Assembly (NCBI GenBank): GCA_963850765.1
Contig: CAWKMN010000003.1
Location: 1,240,001-1,304,000 of the forward strand
Source: CAWKMN01 sp963850765
Lineage (GTDB): Bacteria > Chloroflexota > Anaerolineae > Aggregatilineales > Aggregatilineaceae
Length of the DNA: 64,000 nt
Reading direction: 5' to 3'
Made by a program: the position numbers and the translations under genes
Notes under the pieces: generated by a model
What the model was told of the DNA's origin: nothing
Database searches by the model: none
The model's input: only the letters and a program-made list of their open reading frames with translations
Shown: positions 36,792 through 44,715 of the stretch, in pieces
How positions within the stretch are numbered: position 1 is the first letter of the stretch
Layout of the letters: each line of letters starts with the position of its first letter

Positions 36792-38331
36792 TCACCGCTC
36801 GCGCAGGTGCGGGTAAAGCAGCACCTCGCGGATCGTGCTCTGGTCGGTGAGCAGCATCGTCAGCCGGTCCACCCCGATCCCGCAGCCGCCGGCGGGTGGC
36901 ATACCGTAGCGCATCGCGCGCAGATAGTCCTCGTCGATGGGCGTGGCCTCGTCGTCCTCATCGGAATACAGCCGCCCCATCTCGATAAAGCGCGCTTCCT
37001 GGTCGGTGGGATCGTTCAGTTCGGTGAAGGCGTTGCCCGTCTCCATCCCGGCCGCGAAGATCTCGAACCGCTCGACGTGCGTCTCATCGCCGGGCACTTT
37101 TTTGGCAAGCGGCGAAATATCGCGCGGGTAGTCGGTCACGAAGGTGGGCTGGATCAGGGTCGGCTCCACCAGGGTGCCGAGCAGGTGATCGACCAGCTTG
37201 CCCCACGTCGCGCCCGCCGGAAAGGTGATGCGGGCGGCCTGCATCGCGTCCGCCAGCGCTTCGGCGTCGGGATAGTCCACATAGTCGATCCCGCTGGCCT
37301 CGCGGATCGCGTCGCGCAGCGTGACACGACGCCACGGCGGCGCAAAATTGACGGTGTGGCCCTGGTAGGTGACGGTGGTGCTGCCGGTTACTTCCTGCGC
37401 CACGGTAGCAACCAGCCGCTCGGTCACGTCCATCATACCGTGATAGTCGGTATACGCCTGGTAAAACTCCAACTGCGTGAACTCCGGGTTGTGCTTGAAG
37501 CTTACGCCCTCGTTGCGGAAATCGCGCCCGATCTCATACACGGCGTCGTACATGCCTACCAGCAGCCGCTTGAGATACAGTTCAAAGCTGATGCGCAGGT
37601 AAAGATCCTGGTGAAGCTGGTTGTGATGCGTCACGAACGGGCGCGCCGCCGCCCCGCCATAGAGCGGCTGGAGGATGGGCGTCTCGACTTCGAGGAACCC
37701 TTCGTTATCCAGAAAGCGGCGGATCGCGCTGATAGTCTGGGCGCGCTTGCGGAACACGGCGCGCGTCTCCGGGTTCACCGCGAGATCGGCGTAACGCTGG
37801 CGGTAGCGCTCTTCCACATCGCTGAACTCGCCGTAACCGCTCCACGGTGCCGTTATCCAGCACGCGCTCTTTGATGACGGGCAGCGGGCTGAGCGCCTTG
37901 GCGAGCAGCACCAGCTCCTGAACGTTAACGCTGATTTCGCCGGTCTTGGTCTGCATCATCGAGCCGCTCGCCTGGACAAAGTCGCCCAGGTCAAGGCTCT
38001 GCTTGATCATCTCGTAAGCTGCTTCGCCCACGTTGTCGATCCGCACAAAAAGCTGAAGCCGCCCTTCCCCGTCCTCGATATGCGCAAAATACACTTTGCC
38101 TTTGAGATTCTGGCGCACGATGCGCCCGCAGACTGTGACCTCTACGCCAATGCTGCCACCTGCGCTGTCGCTGTCAGAGGCGCTGACCGCGGCCTCATAC
38201 GCGCGGATCGCGTCGGCGGTGGTGTGCGTGCGCTTCACCCGGTTCGGATAGGCGGAGATGCCCGCCTCGCGCAAGGCGTTCAGTTTGCGAACCCGATCGT
38301 GCTCGGGGGTATTGGTTGGCTGCCACATCAT
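36792..38331 (-). CDS. lysS: Lysyl-tRNA synthetase (class II), frameshift in this sequence
   Basis: The start at ATG 38331 has GAGGAG upstream. The N-terminal OB-fold (VTVCGRIVRQNLKGKVYFAHI) runs in one frame to DNGTVER. There an extra base in CGG-T-TAC (about 37835) breaks the frame. Removing it gives YGEFSDVEERYRQRYADLA and then the class II core: FLEVETPILQPLYGGAAARPF, IGRDFRNEGVSFKHNPEFTQLE, and motif 3 GCGIGVDRLTML. The repaired length is about 513, normal for LysRS, which charges tRNA-Lys. The enzyme is essential, so the indel is most likely a sequence error, unless a second lysS exists. It lies between greA and a kinase-like gene. Confidence 0.9.
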
Positions 38332-38423
38332 CTTGTCTCCTCGCAGGGTCGATACAAAACAACGCCCATGCAAGCCGGGGCTGGCATGGGCTGGATTCGC
38401 AGGGCCGCTCGGCGCTGGTTCCG

Positions 38424-38894
38424 TTATTCGATGGCCTTGACCTCAAAGACAATATTACCATCGGGTGCCTCGACGGTCACGCGATCCCCGATATGGTGGT
38501 CCATCAGGGCTCGCCCCAGGGGGCTTTTGTGCGAAATTTTCCCCGCGCGCGGATTAGCCTCCGCCACCCCGACCATGTAGTACACTTCGACCTCGTCTGT
38601 CCCGACTTCCTGCACTGTCACTTTGTCGCCAAGCCCGACGATATCCTTTGAGCCTTCTTCGATGATCTGGGCATTACTGAGGATCATTTCCAGGCGCATG
38701 ATTTCGCCTTCGGTAAAGGCTTGTTCGTTCTTGGCATCTTCATACTCGGCATTTTCGACCAGCTCGCCACCCTCTTCGAGCGCCAGACGCAGCCGTTCGG
38801 CGACCTCCTGGCGGCGCACGTTCCGCAGATAGTCGAGACGCTTTTCGTATTCTTTTAGACCTTCCAGTGTCAGGTAGTGGATTTCTTCGGCCAT
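38424..38894 (-). CDS. greA: Transcription elongation factor GreA
   Basis: A 156-residue protein. The N-terminal coiled coil (about 5-75) contains NAEYEDAKNEQAFTEG, whose acidic tip enters the RNA polymerase channel and stimulates cleavage of backtracked RNA. The C-terminal FKBP-like domain has SPLGRALMDHHIGDRVTVEAP. Its leader contains two terminator-like hairpins (38953-38972, 39020-39040). lysS follows by 92 bases. Confidence 0.96.
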   Translation of the reverse strand: MAEEIHYLTLEGLKEYEKRLDYLRNVRRQEVAERLRLALEEGGELVENAEYEDAKNEQAFTEGEIMRLEMILSNAQIIEEGSKDIVGLGDKVTVQEVGTDEVEVYYMVGVAEANPRAGKISHKSPLGRALMDHHIGDRVTVEAPDGNIVFEVKAIE

Positions 38895-38946
38895 TCCACT
38901 TTCTCCAACTCGTATGATTTATGGCTGTTCGGTTGTTGATGTCTTG

Positions 38947-39040
38947 CGAAAAGACACAGCCTGGGCTGTGTCTGGGAGTCCTTCAAAAAGATGTTGCTCC
39001 TCAGAATATAAAAATAAGAGACCGCCCAATGCAGGCGATC
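38947..39040 (-). promoter_or_regulatory. greA leader with two terminator-like hairpins
   Basis: On the minus strand, GATCGCC (39034-39040) pairs with GGCGGTC (39020-39026), followed by TCTTATTTTTATA. Then GACACAGC (38965-38972) pairs perfectly with GCTGTGTC (38953-38960) around CCAG, followed by TTTTCGC. Both come before the greA start at 38894, so transcription may be attenuated. Confidence 0.65.
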
Positions 39041-39067
39041 TGAGTTGTGGTAACTGTAAGCTGACAC

Positions 39068-39096
39068 ATCATAGCATAATTCATTTCGATTGTAAA
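39068..39096 (-). promoter_or_regulatory. greA promoter
   Basis: On the minus strand, TTTACA (39091-39096) and TATGAT (39068-39073) are 17 bases apart. The transcript would start near 39061, giving a leader of about 165 bases. Confidence 0.75.
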
Positions 39097-39168
39097 GCGA
39101 CAGGCTGGTTATTCCAGATAAATCATCCTTAAGGCCTAATCCAGTTGGCCAGTAAGTGACAGCGACTC

Positions 39169-39197
39169 TTGACAATCACGCCTGCCACCGCTAAAAT
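39169..39197 (+). promoter_or_regulatory. Promoter of the T-box/tRNA-Ala/leuS transcript
   Basis: A near-perfect sigma-70-type promoter: TTGACA (39169-39174), 17-base spacer, TAAAAT (39192-39197). It is the only strong promoter seen upstream of both the T-box and the tRNA. Confidence 0.8.
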
Positions 39198-39408
39198 GAT
39201 CCCTGTTAACAAATTCAAATTGTGCCAACAGCAACGAACGGAAGTAGTAGGCCATCATCGCAGCGAGCCGGGGAGAGTGAGAGCCCAGCAGCCGCGCCCG
39301 CGATGAGCGCGCCGGCCGAACTCGTCCGGGAGCTGCACGGCTGAACCGAGTAAGCCGCGCCGGTGGCGCCCGTTACGCGCGATGAGTGGATGGCACACCA
39401 CACGAAAA

Positions 39409-39482
39409 GGGCCCATAGCTCAATTTGGGAGAGCGCCACAATGGCATTGTGGAGGTCAAGGGTTCGAACCCCTTTGGGTCCA
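39409..39482 (+). tRNA. tRNA-Ala (anticodon GGC), embedded in the leuS T-box
   Basis: A full cloverleaf. Acceptor GGGCCCA (39409-39415) pairs with TGGGTCC (39475-39481); D-arm GCTC/GAGC; anticodon stem CCACA/TGTGG around ATGGCAT (anticodon GGC, 39443-39445); T-arm AAGGG-TTCGAAC-CCCTT. The third acceptor pair is G3-U70, the main alanine identity element, and the discriminator is A73 (39482). CCA is not encoded. The flanks GAAAA (39404-39408) and TTTTC (39484-39488) can also pair and extend the acceptor stem. Confidence 0.95.
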
Positions 39483-39529
39483 CTTTTCTTTTTGCACCTT
39501 TTCGCCATCAACCAGGGTGGTACCGCGGA

Positions 39530-39577
39530 GCCTCTTCGTCCCTGAAGCGTGAATAACGCCGACGAAGAGGATTTTTA
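39530..39577 (+). terminator. leuS T-box terminator
   Basis: CCTCTTCGTC and GACGAAGAGG form a 10-bp hairpin followed by ATTTTTATTTT. The left arm overlaps the antiterminator region. Confidence 0.85.
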
Positions 39578-39676
39578 TTTTGGTTTACTGTAGTCGGCGC
39601 AAATTTAGTGTAGAGTCTATAATCATTGGTACCGTGTGTGACGTTGCCGGTTGTATTGGATGTAAAGGACAATCGC

Positions 39677-39814
39677 ATGGCTCAAGATAAACAACGCACT
39701 GTGTCCGATCGTCTGCGGGACTTGCTTGAGGCGCTTAAGGACACACTTGTGCCCCGCCAGCCTGCTCCCGCGCCGGTTCCGGTACGCCCCGATTGGCGTC
39801 CGCGCCATCGTTAA
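39677..39814 (+). CDS. Small hypothetical protein (45 residues)
   Basis: AAGGAC-AATCGC-ATG is a good ribosome site, nearly the same as that of the epimerase gene at 47908. The product starts MAQDKQRTVSDRLRDLLEAL, an amphipathic helix, and ends in a basic Pro/Arg-rich tail (PVPVRPDWRPRHR). It sits after the T-box terminator and before a second hairpin and leuS. Not recognised; it may be real or a leader peptide. Confidence 0.5.
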   Translation: MAQDKQRTVSDRLRDLLEALKDTLVPRQPAPAPVPVRPDWRPRHR

Positions 39815-39941
39815 ACCGTCTAACCGTCCGCGCCACCGACATCTGTGCGTTTCGCACCGTCGGTATTGCAGGAGCCAGGTCTGGCCGGGTTCATTGCCGG
39901 GCCTGTAACCGTGCCTATACCGGTACTACAGCGAAAACCCT

Positions 39942-39988
39942 TCGGTCCAGGGTCCGGCAGCAGCCGACCAGCATGGGCCGATTTTTTT
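39942..39988 (+). terminator. Second terminator-like hairpin before leuS
   Basis: TCGGTCC (39942-39948) pairs with GGGCCGA (39975-39981), followed by seven T residues. The 26-base loop makes it weaker than a typical terminator. It would add a second checkpoint 40 bases before leuS. Confidence 0.5.
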
Positions 39989-40027
39989 GTGTGATGCCTA
40001 TCAGACTCAATGGAGTAAAACACGACG

Positions 40028-43000
40028 ATGGCCGACAAATATGTGCCACAGGAAATCGAACCGCGCTGGGTGCAGCAGTGGGAACGGGACGGGCTGCACC
40101 GCTCGATCATCGACCCGGCGCGGCCCAAGTTCTACGCGCTGACCATGCTGCCCTATCCCAGCGGCGACCTGCATATTGGCCACTGGTACGCTATGGCTCC
40201 ATCCGATGCGCGCGCGCGCTGGCTGCGGATGCGCGGCTATAACGTGCTGTTCCCGATGGGCTTCGACGCGTTTGGCCTGAACGCCGAAAACGCCGCGATC
40301 AAGCGCGCCATCCATCCCAAGACGTGGACCGAGCAGAATATGGCGAAGATGCGCGTGCAGTTCCGCACGATGGGCACGCTGTTCGACTGGGAGCGCGAAG
40401 CGGTCACGAGCCACCCCGAGTATTACAAGTGGACGCAGTGGTTCTTCCTGCAGTTCTTCAACAAGGGGCTGGCCTATCGTAAGCTGGCGGCAGTGGATTT
40501 TTGCCCGCAGTGCAACACTACATTAGCCCGCGAGCAGGTCTGGGGTGAGGATCGTCACTGCGAGCGCTGCGGCACGCCCGTCATCAAAAAGGACCTGGAG
40601 CAGTGGTTCTTCCGCACGACGGCTTACGCCGACGAACTGCTGGACCACAGTCCGATCGACTGGCCGGAGCGCGTCAAGATCATGCAGACCAACTGGATCG
40701 GGCGCAGCGAGGGCGCGCATGTCGTCTTCCACACCGAGAATGAGGAGCCGATCGAAATCTTCACCACGCGGCCCGATACGCTGTGGGGCGCGACGTTTAT
40801 GGTGCTGGCCCCGGAGCATCCGCTGGTCGATGCGATCACCACGGTGGAGCAGCGCGCGGCTGTCACGGCGTACATCAGCGAGACGGCGCGCAAAACCGAA
40901 ATCGACCGCACCGCCGAGGGCAAAGAGAAGACCGGCGTCTTCACCGGCGGCTACGCGATCAACCCGGTCAACGGCGCGCGCATCCCGGTCTGGATCGCGG
41001 ATTATGTGCTGATCAGCTATGGCAGCGGCGCGATCATGGCCGTGCCTGCGCACGACGAGCGCGACTTTGAATTCGCGCTGAAATTCGGCCTGCCGATCAT
41101 CCCGGTCATCGCCCGCCCGGATGGGCTGACCAAGAGCTTCAGCAAGGCCGGCCAATGGATGAAAGACGGCTTCACCGCTGCCCTGGACGCTGCCGGTATC
41201 CCCTACGAGCAGGACGGCGATGCCGTGCATGTCACCATGCACGCGGATCAGGCCGACGCCTATATCGAGATCGCGCACAAATACCTGAAATCTGGCGCGT
41301 GGAACGAGGTCATCGGCGGGCGCTGGGTCTTCATCTTTGAGGATGAGATCATCCCGTTCGACTCGGTGGAAGCCGACCGGCGCATCATGGAACGCTGCCG
41401 GGCGCTGGAGCCTTCGGTGGCGGACAAGCGCACGGTGATGGAGATGCTGTGGGGCCTGGAATGGTACCGGGATGCGCTGTACCACGCGGAATACGGCGAC
41501 ATGATCAACTCCGGCGCGTTCAGCGGCACCATTGGCACGCGGATCAACGCGAACGGCCAGCCGGAGCATGTGGCGAAAACCACGGTCACGCGCTGGCTGG
41601 AAGAACAGCGGATCGGGCACGAAGCGATCAACTACCGCCTGCGTGACTGGTTAATCAGCCGCCAGCGTTATTGGGGCGCGCCGATCCCGATCGTGTACTG
41701 CCCCGAATGCGGGATCGTGGGCGTCCCGGAAGAGGATCTGCCCGTGCTGCTGCCGGATGACGTGGACTTTATGCCCACCGGCGAAAGCCCGCTGCGTTAT
41801 CACGAGGGCTTCCTGAACACGACCTGCCCGCACTGCGGCGGCCCGGCCACGCGCGAAACCGATACGATGGACACCTTCATGTGCTCGTCGTGGTACCAGT
41901 ATCGCTACCTGAGCCCGCACTACGACGGCGGCCCATTCGACCCGGTCGAGGGCGCGTACTGGCTGCCGGTGGATCAGTACACGGGCGGCATCGAGCACGC
42001 GACCATGCACCTGATGTATACGCGCTTTTTCACCAAAGCCATGCGTGACTGCGGTGTGTTTGACGAAACCGAGCGCATCGCCAAAGAACGCTTCGGGCGC
42101 GATACATCCGGGCTGTTCAACGAGCCAATGACCCGGCTGTTCAACCAGGGCATGATCCTGGGCGAGCCGCGCGACGGCCACCTGATCATGGCGGAAGGCA
42201 AGTACGAGGGCGAGAAATTCAACGCCGCAAGCGTGCGCGTGGTCGGCACCGAGGACGAAATCCCCGCTGGCGGACCCAACCGGGTCGGCGGCGAGGTCCT
42301 GAAGCGCAGCGAAACCACGCTGCATATCAAAAGCCCGGACGGGCGTGAGATCGTCGTCGATACCCACAGCGACACGGCCTTTGACATTCCCGGCTTCGGC
42401 CCGGATGCGACGATCAACCAGATCAAGCATCACCTGGAAGTCGAGAAGATGTCGAAAACGCAGGGGAACGTCGTCGCGCCGGATGAGTTGGTCGATGCTT
42501 ATGGGGCGGATGCGGTCCGCGCCTATCTGATGCACGCCTTCCGCTGGGAACAGGGTGGTCCGTGGGCCAGCCAGGGTATTCAGGGTCCGGTGCGCTGGCT
42601 GAACGAGGTCTGGGATCTGGTGCAGGCCGGTGCGCCGGCTGGCACGCCCGATCCGAAAGCGGAGCGCGGCATGCGCCGCCGTACCCACCAGATGATCCGG
42701 CAGGTATCCGAGGGGCTGGAGACGTTCAATTTCAACACGGCGGTATCGGCGCTGATGACGCTGAAAAACGAGCTGAAGACGGCCGCGCGCGATGCCAATG
42801 TCGGGCCGGACGTCTGGAATCAGACCGTCGAGACTATGCTGCTGATGATGGCCCCATTTACCCCCTTCATCGCGGAGGAACTGTGGTGCCGCACGGGTCA
42901 CACGCCCAGCATCCACAACCAGCCGTGGCCGGAATTTGACCCCGCGCTGGCAGCGGAGGAGGAAATCACGCTGGTGGTGCAGATCAACGGCAAGGTGCGC

Positions 43001-43150
43001 GATCGCATCCAGGTGCCCGCCGGTATCAGCGAGGACGACGCGATCCGTCAGGCACTGGCCGCCGAAGGGGCACAGCGTCACCTGGGCGGGAGTTCGCCGC
43101 GCAAAGTGATTTATGTCGCGCAGCGCGGCATGGTGAATATCGTCGTGTAA
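40028..43150 (+). CDS. leuS: Leucyl-tRNA synthetase
   Basis: A 1040-residue class I synthetase, longer than the usual 820-880. HIGH motif in LPYPSGDLHIGHWYAM, zinc ribbon FCPQCNTTLAREQVWG with ERCG, the CP1 editing domain (about 225-420) with TTRPDTLWGATFMVLAP and AVPAHDERDFEFA, a second zinc-type CPHCGGPATRETDTMDTF, and KMSKTQGNVV as KMSKS. Extra length lies after the editing core (about residues 375-500, with FIFEDEIIPFDSVEADRRI) and before KMSKS. It charges tRNA-Leu in the cytoplasm and edits mischarged products. It is controlled by the leucine T-box upstream. Confidence 0.97.
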   Translation: MADKYVPQEIEPRWVQQWERDGLHRSIIDPARPKFYALTMLPYPSGDLHIGHWYAMAPSDARARWLRMRGYNVLFPMGFDAFGLNAENAAIKRAIHPKTWTEQNMAKMRVQFRTMGTLFDWEREAVTSHPEYYKWTQWFFLQFFNKGLAYRKLAAVDFCPQCNTTLAREQVWGEDRHCERCGTPVIKKDLEQWFFRTTAYADELLDHSPIDWPERVKIMQTNWIGRSEGAHVVFHTENEEPIEIFTTRPDTLWGATFMVLAPEHPLVDAITTVEQRAAVTAYISETARKTEIDRTAEGKEKTGVFTGGYAINPVNGARIPVWIADYVLISYGSGAIMAVPAHDERDFEFALKFGLPIIPVIARPDGLTKSFSKAGQWMKDGFTAALDAAGIPYEQDGDAVHVTMHADQADAYIEIAHKYLKSGAWNEVIGGRWVFIFEDEIIPFDSVEADRRIMERCRALEPSVADKRTVMEMLWGLEWYRDALYHAEYGDMINSGAFSGTIGTRINANGQPEHVAKTTVTRWLEEQRIGHEAINYRLRDWLISRQRYWGAPIPIVYCPECGIVGVPEEDLPVLLPDDVDFMPTGESPLRYHEGFLNTTCPHCGGPATRETDTMDTFMCSSWYQYRYLSPHYDGGPFDPVEGAYWLPVDQYTGGIEHATMHLMYTRFFTKAMRDCGVFDETERIAKERFGRDTSGLFNEPMTRLFNQGMILGEPRDGHLIMAEGKYEGEKFNAASVRVVGTEDEIPAGGPNRVGGEVLKRSETTLHIKSPDGREIVVDTHSDTAFDIPGFGPDATINQIKHHLEVEKMSKTQGNVVAPDELVDAYGADAVRAYLMHAFRWEQGGPWASQGIQGPVRWLNEVWDLVQAGAPAGTPDPKAERGMRRRTHQMIRQVSEGLETFNFNTAVSALMTLKNELKTAARDANVGPDVWNQTVETMLLMMAPFTPFIAEELWCRTGHTPSIHNQPWPEFDPALAAEEEITLVVQINGKVRDRIQVPAGISEDDAIRQALAAEGAQRHLGGSSPRKVIYVAQRGMVNIVV

Positions 43151-43176
43151 CCCGAGACATACTCTCCCAAAAGAAA

Positions 43177-43206
43177 AACCGCCGGGAACATCATCCCCCG
43201 GCGGTT
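43177..43206. terminator. Bidirectional terminator between leuS and the convergent small gene
   Basis: AACCGCCGGG (43177-43186) pairs perfectly with CCCGGCGGTT (43197-43206). On the minus strand it is followed by TTTCTTTT, a strong stop; on the plus strand the tail is CTGTTGGTTCTGTTT. Confidence 0.85.
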
Positions 43207-43247
43207 CTGTTGGTTCTGTTTGATCGTCCCAACAGGCAAAGGCGTCG

Positions 43248-43496
43248 TTACGAACGGTCAGGATTCTGATGATCCGACACCGTCACCGACTGGAATACGA
43301 GTGTCACCATACGCAGCGCGCCGGCTGCATCCCGTCCTTCGATGGTCACACGATCCACCAGCAGCGGGTCATTGGCCTGCAAACACAACTCGAACAAATC
43401 ATCGAGCGACGCAAACGGCGTGGAGGTTTCATCCAGCCCGGCGTGACGATCCCAGCGGCGAAAAATCACGATACCGTTCTGCACTTTTGCGACCAT
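43248..43496 (-). CDS. Small hypothetical protein (82 residues)
   Basis: Not recognised. No Cys and no transmembrane segment; mixed alpha/beta composition (KVQNGIVIFRRWDRH, then VDRVTIEGRDAAGALRMVTL). A weak RBS (GGATATGGG) precedes the ATG. The terminator at 43177 is correctly placed after its stop, which supports a real gene. Confidence 0.6.
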   Translation of the reverse strand: MVAKVQNGIVIFRRWDRHAGLDETSTPFASLDDLFELCLQANDPLLVDRVTIEGRDAAGALRMVTLVFQSVTVSDHQNPDRS

Positions 43497-43612
43497 CGAC
43501 GCCCATATCCTTTAACGGAACCCGCTAGCAGTACTATCTCAGAAAAGTATCGTCTAATTGAAGCCCGCAAGCAAATCGGCCGCGTGAATCGGCCTGTCCA
43601 CTTTAATCGTGC

Positions 43613-43641
43613 TTGTGTAAACAATCAGACCAGTGCATAAT
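43613..43641 (+). promoter_or_regulatory. Promoter upstream of the recX-region RNA
   Basis: TTGTGT (43613-43618), 17-base spacer, CATAAT (43636-43641). Start expected near 43648. Confidence 0.6.
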
Positions 43642-43647
43642 ATATAG

Positions 43648-44044
43648 ACAACACAACAAAAACATGAGCCACGGTTGTGCTGTGGAACTCGACAGTGTTA
43701 TCAGCATCCCTAAGCGGATGTTTGTGATCAGCAAATATCTCACACGTGTGATATGTGAGCTAACCCGAATCACCTGGACCTAACAGGCGTTGAGCATAGC
43801 AGAGATGAACACGTCCCAGGTAATGTCTATCCTCCATTGGTCAGGGGGAGTGATTCGGGTACAGGTGAGACGATGTGCCAGAGCGAGCTTACTCGGCGCT
43901 TTGGCCGGATCAGGAACTAACCTGATGGTCATAGCTTCGGGTTGAGATACAGCCGCGTCCGAGGTGTTGGGCGCGTTGGCGAGTTCCCATCATAGGATTT
44001 GACAGGCAGCCGTGGCGAAGTTGGTGTACGGCTGTCTTTTTTTT
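43648..44044 (+). ncRNA. Candidate structured RNA or long attenuating leader upstream of recX
   Basis: About 400 bases with no convincing reading frame, bounded by a promoter (43613-43641) and an intrinsic terminator (44007-44044). It holds several helices: GCATCC/GGATGT near 43706-43720, the palindrome TCACACGTGTGA (about 43740-43751), an 11-bp perfect long-range helix ACCCGAATCAC (43763-43773) with GTGATTCGGGT (43850-43860), and ATCAGG/CCTGAT (about 43909-43926). No tmRNA, RNase P, SRP or riboswitch signature was found. It ends 12 bases before the recX start, so it may be a free RNA or a regulatory leader. Confidence 0.55.
44007..44044 (+). terminator. Intrinsic terminator just before recX
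   Basis: CAGCCGT (44007-44013) pairs with ACGGCTG (44028-44034), followed by TC and eight T residues (44037-44044). The recX ribosome site GGGG begins at 44045. Confidence 0.85.
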
Positions 44045-44056
44045 GGGGATCAAAGC

Positions 44057-44710
44057 ATGGCCCGGATCGTGACGGCGCTGGAGGTTCAGAAGCGCGACAA
44101 CGAGCGTGTCAACGTCTATCTGGATGGTGAATTCGCGTTTGGCCTGCCCATCATCGAAGCTGCGCATCTGTACAAGGGGCAGAGTCTCTCGGAAGACGAA
44201 ATCGCCGCCCTGCGTGCCCTGGACGAGACCGACCGGGCGTTTGATCAGGTCGTCAGGCTGCTCGCCCGCCGTCCCTACAGCACCGCCGAAATCCGCCGCT
44301 ATCTGGCCTCAAAATCGGTGCCGGCGGCGGCGATCGACGAGGTGATGGCGAAGCTCGAGCACCTGGGTTATGTCGATGACCGGGCTTTTGCGGTCTTCTG
44401 GGTCGAAAGCCGCGAGCGGTCTCGCCCGCGTGGGCCGCAAGCCCTACGCTACGAGCTTCGGCAAAAGGGGATCAGCAACTCGATCATCGAGGCGGTACTT
44501 GGCGATCTGGATACGCAAAATTCGGCCTACCGCGCCGCCCAGGAACGAATCCGGCGGCTGCGCGGCCAGTCTCCAGAACAGTTTCGCGCCAGACTGGGCG
44601 CTTTTCTGGTCCAGCGCGGCTTCAACTATGACAGCATCCATGATGTGATTGAGCAAGTGATCGAAGAACTCAAGGAAAACGAACCGGATTTTTTTGCAGA
44701 CGAGGAGTAA
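44057..44710 (+). CDS. recX: Regulatory protein RecX
   Basis: A 217-residue protein; the start at MARIVTALEVQKRDN is chosen because GGGG lies 8 bases upstream and a longer frame would begin inside the terminator. Three-helix repeats typical of RecX: RRPYSTAEIRRYLASKSV, LGYVDDRAFAVFWVESRERSRPRGP, and the Gln-rich region RQKGISNSIIEAVL. RecX binds RecA filaments and limits recombination and SOS. recA is not adjacent. rny starts 5 bases after the stop. Confidence 0.92.
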   Translation: MARIVTALEVQKRDNERVNVYLDGEFAFGLPIIEAAHLYKGQSLSEDEIAALRALDETDRAFDQVVRLLARRPYSTAEIRRYLASKSVPAAAIDEVMAKLEHLGYVDDRAFAVFWVESRERSRPRGPQALRYELRQKGISNSIIEAVLGDLDTQNSAYRAAQERIRRLRGQSPEQFRARLGAFLVQRGFNYDSIHDVIEQVIEELKENEPDFFADEE

Positions 44711-44715
44711 GCCCC

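Larger units (their letters stand above)
39229..39577 (+). ncRNA. T-box leader of leuS (leucine, CTC specifier), containing a tRNA gene
   Basis: Stem I starts near 39229 (ACGAACGGAAGTAGTA) with the apical CGAGCCGGGGAGAGTGAGAG. The specifier loop reads GAA-CTC-G, codon CTC for leucine. The stem II region has GCGCCCGTTACGCGC. Stem III is formed by GATGGC (39389-39394) with GCCATC (39504-39509), plus GAAAA (39404-39408) with TTTTC (39499-39503). The T-box AGGGTGGTACCGCGG (39514-39528) and a terminator follow. The bulge TGGT suits tRNA-Leu with A73. The stem III loop is filled by a complete tRNA-Ala gene (39409-39482). leuS begins at 40028. The T-box assignment is strong; how it works with the tRNA inside is open. 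Confidence 0.88.

Noticed and set aside
39409..39482. The tRNA-like fold as a chance part of the T-box rather than a real tRNA
   Set aside because: All four stems are fully paired, invariant TTCGAAC and anticodon loop are present, and G3-U70 gives alanine identity; chance is implausible.
43648..44044. tmRNA, RNase P RNA, SRP RNA or 6S RNA
   Set aside because: No tag frame or T-arm end for tmRNA, no GAGGAAAGTCC for RNase P, no SRP GGAAG loop; 6S would be about half this length. None could be supported.
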